Assembly: GCA_022827095.1 (NCBI GenBank)
Contig: JAJDTP010000010.1
Span: forward strand, 1-64,000
Source of the DNA: Dehalococcoidia bacterium
GTDB taxonomy: Bacteria; Chloroflexota; Dehalococcoidia; Lucifugimonadales; UBA3495
Direction of reading: 5' to 3'
DNA length: 64,000 bases
A program made the translations under genes and the position numbers. The notes under the pieces are model-generated. The model was not told where the DNA came from. It did not search any database and was given only the letters and a program-made list of their open reading frames with translations. The stretch's first letter is position 1. Each line of letters begins with the position of its first letter. This document shows, piece after piece, positions 57,980-64,000 of this stretch.

Positions 57980-59512
57980 TCAGTCGCCGTTGCCGGAAGT
58001 GGCTGGCGCCGGGGATGTTCCCGCCGGGGCGGGCGCCGCCGGTTCCGCCGGAGTGGCGCCGGTGCGGAACTCGGGCGGGAGTTCGTCCTCCCAATCCGGC
58101 ACCTGATGATGGTGGGTGTCCGGCAGGAACAGGATGGCGATGACGCCGCCCAGGCTCATGATGAACGATAGCAGGATCGTCCAGCAGTACGGGTTGTCCA
58201 AAATCGTCGGGAACCCGAGCTCGCGCACGCCGATGAGCAGCAGGCTGCCCAGGCCGGCGCCAGATGCCATGCCGGCGCCGGCGCCCATCATCTGGAACCC
58301 GTAGGCGCTGCCGATGGGCGCGTTGCCGTAGTACTGGCGGTTGATGATGGGGAACGCCGACATCTCGCCACCGAACCCGATACCGAAGAGGACGGCGAAC
58401 AGGTAGAACATCCAGGCGTCGTTGGCGAACAGCAGGATGAGCACCGGCAGGACCTGCAACGCAAAGCACACGGCCATCACCCACTTGCTGCCCAGCAGAT
58501 CGGCGGCGACCGGAACCCCGAAACGGGTCACCGTGCTCACCAGGCTCATGGTGGCGGCCGCGCCGGCTCCGATAGCCGTTGCCCCGAGGAGCGCCGGGTC
58601 CTGGATCCCCTGATAGCCACCGGCAGGGCGCAGGGCTTCCACTACCATGATGGGCAGGAAGACGATGACAATGCTGTGGCCGGCGCACCCCCAATAGTGG
58701 ATGCCGACCAGGTTCCAGAAAGCGGGCGTCTTGCGCACCTGCTGGAGGAACACCCGCGCGCGCTCCTTGGCCCCGGCTCCGGTGGTCGGAGCACGCCGGG
58801 GAGCTTCGGATGCATCGGCGCCCAGCTGGCGCACCCCCGCATCTTCAGGGGAGTTGTAGAAAACACGGGTCAGGAGCAGGAGGATTATTCCGCCCAGGAT
58901 CCCGGGGATCCAGAAAGCCATCCTCACGCCGATGGTGTCGGGCTCCAGCCACGGGAACAGGCCCGTCCAATGCTGCCCGGGACCCACGGAGAAGAAGACC
59001 ACCAGTCCCAGCATGATGGGCGGCGCAATCACCGGGCCGAACCCCTGTGACGACTGCAGAATGCCCATGCCCAGGCCGAGATGCCGGCGGAACCAGGACG
59101 TGACCGATACCGTCAGCGGGACCTGGAAGATGCCCATGGATGCGCTCAGCATCACACCGAAGAACAGGTAGAGCTGCCAGATCTCCGTCATGAAGCCGGT
59201 GAGAATCATCCCGGCGATGTACAGAGAGGCTCCCAAAGTCATGGTGAACCGTGCGCCGTAGCGATCGCCCAGCCAACCTGAAGGTGGACCAAAAACGCCG
59301 GACACCACCCACTGCAACGAGAATGCCAGCAGGATGACGCCCTCGCTCCAGCCGAACACCTCGGAAATGATGGGAACAATCGCAGGGAACGACATCCGGA
59401 ACGACGATGACACCAGCCGCATCATCGCGGTGATGGCGACTATCGCCCAAGCGTAGTGGACGCGATAGCCGATCAGCGTAAACTGATCGGGGCGGAGGTT
59501 AACTACGGCCAT
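57980..59512 (-). CDS. MFS transporter (OFA/monocarboxylate type)
   Basis: A 510-residue transporter with about 12 helices. It has GYRVHYAWAIVAITAMMRLV, VSGVFGPPSGWLGDRYGARF, TVSVTSWFRRHLGLGMGILQ and the long central loop ASEAPRRAPTTGAGAKERAR. These match the oxalate/formate and monocarboxylate-like MFS group. The C-terminus is Pro/Ala-rich. Substrate unknown. Confidence 0.85.
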   Translation of the reverse strand: MAVVNLRPDQFTLIGYRVHYAWAIVAITAMMRLVSSSFRMSFPAIVPIISEVFGWSEGVILLAFSLQWVVSGVFGPPSGWLGDRYGARFTMTLGASLYIAGMILTGFMTEIWQLYLFFGVMLSASMGIFQVPLTVSVTSWFRRHLGLGMGILQSSQGFGPVIAPPIMLGLVVFFSVGPGQHWTGLFPWLEPDTIGVRMAFWIPGILGGIILLLLTRVFYNSPEDAGVRQLGADASEAPRRAPTTGAGAKERARVFLQQVRKTPAFWNLVGIHYWGCAGHSIVIVFLPIMVVEALRPAGGYQGIQDPALLGATAIGAGAAATMSLVSTVTRFGVPVAADLLGSKWVMAVCFALQVLPVLILLFANDAWMFYLFAVLFGIGFGGEMSAFPIINRQYYGNAPIGSAYGFQMMGAGAGMASGAGLGSLLLIGVRELGFPTILDNPYCWTILLSFIMSLGGVIAILFLPDTHHHQVPDWEDELPPEFRTGATPAEPAAPAPAGTSPAPATSGNGD

Positions 59513-59640
59513 AATCCTCTCCCTTAAGGGAGGCAGTATGCTCTTGCGTCCGATACTGTGTCAAGGAAATTATTCGCGAGAGGACCGACCATGCCGTCCA
59601 GCAAAATGCACGCGGTCAGGATGGTGTTCACATGCGAGCG

Positions 59641-60426
59641 TTAACGGGGTCGCGCCGGCGCGGAACCCAGGTGGCTGCCGGCGTCGACCAGGATGGTCTC
59701 CCCGGTCACGTGCTCCGCGCCTTCGATGAGCCAGACCACCGGCTCCGACACGGTTTCGGGAGTGCCGGCCGAACCCAGCGGGGCGGACGCGGCGTATCGG
59801 TCGATGAAGCCCTGATAGTTCTCCTCACCCAATCCCTCACGCCACCAGCGCGTCTGCATCACGCCCGGACATACCGCGTTGACCCGGATTTCCGGCGCCA
59901 GGGCCCTGGCCAGTGAGTAGGTCATCACGTTCAGCGCCGCCTTGGACGCCGCGTAGGCGATGGAACTGCCGGAGCCGCTGAAGCCCGATCCCGACGACAC
60001 GTTAACGATGGCTCCTATGCCCTGCTCCTGCATGGCCGGCGTAACGGCGCGCACCATCTGGAACGCGCCGACCACGTTCACCGAGAGGACCCGCTGGAAG
60101 TCCTCCGATGACAAACCTTCCAGGTCGTAATGGGGAACGATCACCGATGTGGCGGCGTTGTTCACCAACCCGTCGATCCGCCCCCATTTTTCCAACGCCG
60201 TCGCCGCCATGCGCCGGCAGTCCTCGTCCACGGACACGTCGGCCTGGCACAGGATGGCCTCACCACCCACGCTGCGGCAGGATTCCGCGGTAGCCTGCGC
60301 CTCGGCCTCGCTTTTGGTGTAGTTGATGACCAGCCGGCCGCCCTTGGCTGCCAGGCGCTGGGCGACCGCAGCCCCAAGGCCGGTGGCCGATCCCGTCACG
60401 ATGAATACGCCGTCCTTGATTTCCAT
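59641..60426 (-). CDS. Short-chain dehydrogenase/reductase 1
   Basis: A 261-residue classical SDR. The cofactor motif is FIVTGSATGLGAAVAQRLAA, with LVNNAATS for NNAG, the catalytic Ser in NVSSGSGFSGSG, and YAASKAALN (Tyr-xxx-Lys). NAD(P)-dependent; substrate unknown. ATG 60426 is the family-like start. It is divergent from the second SDR gene. Confidence 0.9.
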   Translation of the reverse strand: MEIKDGVFIVTGSATGLGAAVAQRLAAKGGRLVINYTKSEAEAQATAESCRSVGGEAILCQADVSVDEDCRRMAATALEKWGRIDGLVNNAATSVIVPHYDLEGLSSEDFQRVLSVNVVGAFQMVRAVTPAMQEQGIGAIVNVSSGSGFSGSGSSIAYAASKAALNVMTYSLARALAPEIRVNAVCPGVMQTRWWREGLGEENYQGFIDRYAASAPLGSAGTPETVSEPVVWLIEGAEHVTGETILVDAGSHLGSAPARPR

Positions 60427-60550
60427 CTGGCTCGCTCCAATATCATGCCGTTGCAGAGTGCGCCGATTATAGCGAACGGGGATGCTCAACTTGACCCGCC
60501 CAATGGGGCGGCTACAATCGTTCAATCATCAAGTAGCAGGAGGCGGAACC

Positions 60551-61303
60551 ATGCGGCTGGAAAACAAGGTTGCCATCATCAGCGGCGGAGCCAGGGGGAT
60601 GGGCGCCCAGGAGGCCCGGCTGTTCGCATCTGAGGGCGCGAGGGTGGTCATCGGCGACATCCTGGACGACGCCGGTCGGCAGACCGAGGCCGAGATCAAC
60701 GAGACGGGCGCCGAATGCCTCTTCGTTCACCTTGACGTGACCAGCGAGGAGGACTGGCGCAATGCGGTGGCGGCCGCAGTGTCCCGCTTTGGCAAGGTGG
60801 ATATCCTGGTCAACAACGCCGGCATCTCCACCCGGGGCGGCATCGAGGACATGACCGCCGAGCAGTGGGAGCGCACCATGGACATCAACGTGAAGGGCGT
60901 GTTCCTGGGCACCCGCGAGGTCATACCGGCCATGAGGGATGCCGGTGGCGGCTCCATCATCAACATCTCGTCCGGCGCCGGCATCGCTCCCGCTCCCGGG
61001 ACCTCAGGGGCCTATGCGGCCAGCAAGGGAGCCGTGCGCTTGTTCACCAAGTCCACCGCCATTCAGTACGCTGGCGAGGGCATCCGGTGCAACTCTGTGC
61101 ATCCCGGCCCGATCCAGACGCCCATGCTGGGCGACACTCCGGAGGACGAGGAGCGCATCGCCGCTCAGGTGGGCCGGGTGCCGCTGGGGCGGGTGGGCCA
61201 GCCGATTGAGATCGCCTATGGTGTGCTGTATCTCGCCAGCGACGAGTCGTCATTCGTAACCGGCTCCGAGGTGGTGATCGACGGTGGGCGGACGGCTCAG
61301 TAA
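60551..61303 (+). CDS. Short-chain dehydrogenase/reductase 2
   Basis: A 250-residue classical SDR: AIISGGARGMGAQEARLFAS, ILVNNAGISTRGG, IINISSGAGIAPAP and YAASKGAVRLFTKS. It resembles the 3-alpha/20-beta hydroxysteroid-type branch. The ATG at 60551 has AGGAGGCGG upstream. Its start is about 125 bases from the divergent SDR 1 start. Confidence 0.92.
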   Translation: MRLENKVAIISGGARGMGAQEARLFASEGARVVIGDILDDAGRQTEAEINETGAECLFVHLDVTSEEDWRNAVAAAVSRFGKVDILVNNAGISTRGGIEDMTAEQWERTMDINVKGVFLGTREVIPAMRDAGGGSIINISSGAGIAPAPGTSGAYAASKGAVRLFTKSTAIQYAGEGIRCNSVHPGPIQTPMLGDTPEDEERIAAQVGRVPLGRVGQPIEIAYGVLYLASDESSFVTGSEVVIDGGRTAQ

Positions 61304-61305
61304 TC

Positions 61306-61468
61306 GTAACCGTTCAGAGTTGCGGGAAAGTGTCATTGCGAGCGCAGCGCGGCAATCTCGTTGGCATAGGGAAGTCCTTTGGGGCAGGTGTTGCTGCTAC
61401 GGCGCCGAGATTGCCACGGCGCAAATGCCTCGCAATGACATAGGACTTGCGCAGTTGAGAGCCTTTAC
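61306..61468. repeat. Nested-inverted-repeat element, second subfamily
   Basis: The left end GTAACCGTTCAGA (61306-61318) is intact and begins 2 bases after the stop of SDR 2. The right end (GAGAGCCTTTAC) is degenerate. Inside are GTCATTGCGAGCGCAGCGCG and CGCAAATGCCTCGCAATGAC. Confidence 0.85.
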
Positions 61469-61471
61469 ACT

Positions 61472-61574
61472 CGTCATTCCCGGGAAAGCGAGAATCCAGT
61501 GGCCGAAATCGTTAACAGTGTTCCAGTTTCGTTCACCATAAAGTCAATGGATTCCTGCTTCCGCAGGAATGACG
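61472..61574. repeat. GGAATCC-type palindromic repeat
   Basis: The left arm CGTCATTCCCGGGAAAGCG and GAATCCAGT faces the right arm GGATTCCTGCTTCCGCAGG and AATGACGG. It directly follows the element at 61306, so two repeat families lie side by side. Confidence 0.75.
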
Positions 61575-61790
61575 GGTTTGTAATTTCAAGTGCGTAAGTC
61601 CTATGACAACGTTGCTGAAGTCTGAACCGATACCAGTAATCGACCCGCCGCATGTGGTTGTGGAGTGGATGCCTGACTACGTCGATCAAAGGAGAGTAGC
61701 CGTATCGATACAGAACCGGCACGGCAAGCGGCCGCCGAGGTAAACAAGGCCCTGTTTTTCGCCGGGCTGTCACTTGCCGTTTTCGCCGCC

Positions 61791-62930
61791 ATGAGCGCGG
61801 TCCTGATCGTTCCGCCGCTGCTGGTGGAGATCGGGGCCGACTTGAAAGTCTCGGTGCCGGTGGCTGGGCAGTTGGCTACGGCGACTTTCGCGGCCTGGGC
61901 GGCGTCGTTGCTATGCGTGGGGCCTCTTTCCGACTCGTTAGGACGACGCCCGGTTGCGTTGGCTGGGTTGGCGATACTCGCCGTGTCCGCGCTGGCGTCG
62001 GCGTTCGCGCCCAACATCGAGATTCTGTTGGCGTTCCGCGCGTTGACCGGTTTGGCCGGAGGCACGCTCCCACCGACTGCGGTCGGAGTGTTGTCGGATG
62101 TCATTTCACCGGCCCGGCGCGCCCAGGCGATTACTGCCATGTTGGCTATACAAGGCGTGGTCGCCGGGGTAACGGTGCCAATGGTGGCGGTGTTGGCAGA
62201 CTTGGGCGGGTGGCGGCTTCCCTTTGTGGTCGTTGGCGCGTTACTGGCTTCGGCGCTGTTGGTCAACTGGGTGTGGTTCCCGAAGGACAACCGCCAGCGA
62301 ACTCGAAACTTTGCGTTTGTTTCCCGGTACGTCTCTCTGCTTTCGTTGCGTTATTTCCGGGTGGCGATCGCGGTCGGCGCAGCGCAGCGCGTTTCGTTCT
62401 GGGCCACGCTCAGCTTCTTTCCTGCCCACTTGCTGCTCGCTTACGACGTGCCTCTCGCGCTGGTAGCACTGCCGCTGGCGATCACCGCCGTAGGCCAGGT
62501 AGTGGGCAGCTATTCGGCGGCGTATGTGGCGAACAATAAACATCGCATCGCCCTGCTGGCGGGCACTTCAATCGCGGGTGGCCTTTGCGCGTGCCTGTTC
62601 TTCTCGGTCGACCTGGGGCTCTGGTTGGCGGTGGCGGTGGTGGCAATTGGCGCGGGGTTCCTGAGCGTTCTGATGCCCGCCCTGGTTGCGCTCAGCACCG
62701 AATACTCGGGAGAGTCCAAGTCCACCGGAGCCAGCCTGATGGGATTTACCAACCAGTCCTCGGGCGCGCTGGGGGCCGCCGCCGGCGGCGTTTTGCTGGC
62801 TGGCGTGGGCTACGCCGGTATTGGATACATGTGCCTCGCGGTGACCATCGCCAGCGCCCTGATGACCCCTCTCTTTGGCCGGAGGTTTGGAGAAGTGGCC
62901 GGCCGCGCCGCCGCCGAGACTGCTGGCTAA
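61791..62930 (+). CDS. MFS transporter (drug-efflux type), start uncertain
   Basis: A transporter of at least 379 residues with the pattern LLCVGPLSDSLGRRPVALAG, FRALTGLAGGTLPPTAVGVL and AQAITAMLAIQGVVAG. The first ATG (61791) falls inside the first membrane helix, because in-frame sequence upstream (ALFFAGLSLAVFAAMSAVLI) is clearly part of it. No ATG, GTG or TTG fits better upstream. An ATC at 61704 lies 7-8 nt after AAAGGAG, so it may be a rare start or a mutated ATG. Confidence 0.82.
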   Translation: MSAVLIVPPLLVEIGADLKVSVPVAGQLATATFAAWAASLLCVGPLSDSLGRRPVALAGLAILAVSALASAFAPNIEILLAFRALTGLAGGTLPPTAVGVLSDVISPARRAQAITAMLAIQGVVAGVTVPMVAVLADLGGWRLPFVVVGALLASALLVNWVWFPKDNRQRTRNFAFVSRYVSLLSLRYFRVAIAVGAAQRVSFWATLSFFPAHLLLAYDVPLALVALPLAITAVGQVVGSYSAAYVANNKHRIALLAGTSIAGGLCACLFFSVDLGLWLAVAVVAIGAGFLSVLMPALVALSTEYSGESKSTGASLMGFTNQSSGALGAAAGGVLLAGVGYAGIGYMCLAVTIASALMTPLFGRRFGEVAGRAAAETAG

Positions 62931-62962
62931 GGGCTTTACCGGCGGGACTGAACCAAGTCAAG

Positions 62963-62996
62963 AAAACCGCCCCGGCATATCAGCCGGGGCGGTTTT
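62963..62996. terminator. Bidirectional terminator between convergent genes
   Basis: AAAACCGCCCCGGC (62963-62976) pairs perfectly over 14 bp with GCCGGGGCGGTTTT (62983-62996). T-runs on both strands fit both the MFS gene and the converging hydrolase gene. Confidence 0.93.
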
Positions 62997-63024
62997 CAGG
63001 CTCGTCAAGCCGAGTGGGCTGGAT

Positions 63025-63783
63025 CTAGACGCCAGCGGCCACCGGCGCGTGGGCCCTGAAGAATCCGCGCACCTGCTCAACTGTGGTGGCCTTGAGATCG
63101 GGGTCTTCCTTCCAGGGCCACGCCGTCGTCTGGGCGTTGGGCGCCAGAGCGACCATGTCCATCGCGGCCTGGAGAGAGTGGGACGGGGTGTCGTCCGGCA
63201 TTACCAGCAGCGGGGTCTGGCAGGCGCGGGCGAAGGCCCGGTCGACGCTGTAAAAGAAGTCCGGCTGCACTCGATAAAGGTTGTGTAAGTATTGTTGGAT
63301 GGTATCCATCGAGATGTCCGGCCGGCCAGCGGTCAACTCGGGAGCCCAGACATCGATCCCCGAGTCGTACATGGCGTCCGGCGTCGCATCGGCATGGCCG
63401 ACCGGCTGGCACAGCACCGCCGCGCGCACGCGATTGGGCGCCTTCTTGATCAGCGTCATCGCAAACGGCCCGCCGATGCAGAAGCCTATAAAGAGGAACT
63501 CGTCGATGCCAAGGTGGTCCATCAGGCCCAACTGGTCGTCGGCGAACGCGCCCCACGGGTCTTCGACCTGGACCGGCCCGGTGGACTGGCCTCCCTGGGC
63601 GTTGCGCTGGTCCATGGTGATGCAACGGAACTCGTTGCTGAACTCGTCGAACGCGTTGATGACTTGCCTCGGCCAACCGCTCATGATGGAGTTCAATCCG
63701 CCGCCGGGTGTGCAGAGGATCGGGAATCCGGAACCCTTTTCTTCGTAATGAATGGTGACATCGCCTCTGGTGTAGAACGGCAT
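63025..63783 (-). CDS. Alpha/beta-fold hydrolase with Cys nucleophile
   Basis: A 252-residue alpha/beta hydrolase. The Gly-rich motif ILCTPGGGLN replaces the usual HG loop, VRC-type strands are ITMDQRNAQGG, and the nucleophile elbow is FIGFCIGGPFAMT, with Cys in place of Ser. Dienelactone hydrolases also have a Cys elbow, but the rest looks more like a general alpha/beta hydrolase. Substrate unknown. Confidence 0.8.
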   Translation of the reverse strand: MPFYTRGDVTIHYEEKGSGFPILCTPGGGLNSIMSGWPRQVINAFDEFSNEFRCITMDQRNAQGGQSTGPVQVEDPWGAFADDQLGLMDHLGIDEFLFIGFCIGGPFAMTLIKKAPNRVRAAVLCQPVGHADATPDAMYDSGIDVWAPELTAGRPDISMDTIQQYLHNLYRVQPDFFYSVDRAFARACQTPLLVMPDDTPSHSLQAAMDMVALAPNAQTTAWPWKEDPDLKATTVEQVRGFFRAHAPVAAGV

Positions 63784-63879
63784 TGCAATTTCTCCTTGGT
63801 ATCGTGTCGAGGAGGCCTCCGGGCGATTGTAACTTGGGGCTTGGGGTTGTCAAGGCGGGCCGGACACGCGGCGGGAAAC

Positions 63880-63986
63880 GTCAGAAGCAAGATTTGCCGG
63901 ATTTCAGGATTGGCAGGATTGGGTTGGTCGGCGCATGGGCGGCGGCATCCTGAAAATCCGAAAATCTTGTAAATCCTGGTTCTGAC
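63880..63986. repeat. ATCCTG-type palindromic repeat
   Basis: The ends GTCAGAA (63880-63886) and TTCTGAC (63980-63986) are perfect inverted repeats. Inside, AAGATTTGCCGGATTTCAGG faces ATCCTGAAAATCCGAAAATC. It is non-coding and a third repeat family, distinct from the other two. Confidence 0.75.
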
Positions 63987-64000
63987 AACTCCTGAAAGTG

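Noticed and set aside
1-64000. Global UGA reassignment (code 4 or 25)
   Set aside because: TGA is the normal stop of many genes here and Trp and Gly use ordinary codons; only two internal TGA codons occur, both at conserved cysteines.

Overview
This window is a GC-rich bacterial chromosome segment with short intergenic spaces and many 4-nt gene overlaps. Gene content (tandem peptide ABC cassettes, maleylpyruvate-isomerase-like proteins, many SDR, GMC and MFS proteins, several Uma2 paralogues, TCATTGCGAG-type palindromic repeats) suggests a Chloroflexota member, perhaps a Dehalococcoidia or SAR202 relative. That placement is inference; there is no rRNA gene to confirm it. I found no tRNA, rRNA or CRISPR array.

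Layout. 1-6.6 kb: the tail of a large serine recombinase running in frame into an MFS exporter, an alkyltransferase-like protein, a monooxygenase-fold protein, a hydrolase, an NHL-repeat protein and a Panacea-type toxin-antitoxin pair. 6.7-11.3 kb: rplS, priA flanked by two palindromic elements, and a Lon-N protein. 11.3-15.8 kb (minus strand): a Kef-type antiporter, a BtuF-like binding protein and a Uma2 protein, then an OsmC protein. 16-21.6 kb: ispD, ispF, cysS, a small coiled-coil membrane protein and a GlcD-type oxidase. 21.8-28.4 kb: a 2-hydroxyacid dehydrogenase, a DUF1828 pair, rplY-like L25, a DUF3800 protein and secA. 28.4-33 kb: copA with a coiled-coil protein and a YHS protein, then a leucine dehydrogenase. 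33.1-42.7 kb: two tandem peptide-type ABC cassettes (binding protein and two permeases, no ATPase); the first carries a DUF3179 lipoprotein at its 3' end. 43-51 kb: a PQQ-like propeller protein, a hydantoinase-type amidohydrolase, two PLP enzymes and a GMC oxidoreductase. 51-64 kb: further Uma2, SDR, MDMPI, BNR-repeat, P-loop kinase, MFS and hydrolase genes.

The main discovery is two probable selenoprotein genes. The BtuF-like gene (12048-12986) and the DUF3179 gene (33108-34484) are the only two genes I found interrupted by an in-frame stop. In both the stop is TGA and sits exactly where the family has a conserved cysteine of a CxxC motif, giving CxxU in one and UxxC in the other. Each TGA is followed at the right distance by a hairpin of bacterial SECIS type. 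In the first, the two-part stem is perfectly paired and the apical loop reads AGGUC, like the E. coli fdhF SECIS. No sel genes or tRNA-Sec are in the window, so the decoding machinery would have to lie elsewhere.

Other points: two subfamilies of nested-inverted-repeat elements, a family of hendecad coiled-coil membrane proteins with a shared C-terminal signature, a promoter-terminator-bounded unknown small protein, and an 11-bp hairpin directly in front of the secA ribosome binding site.
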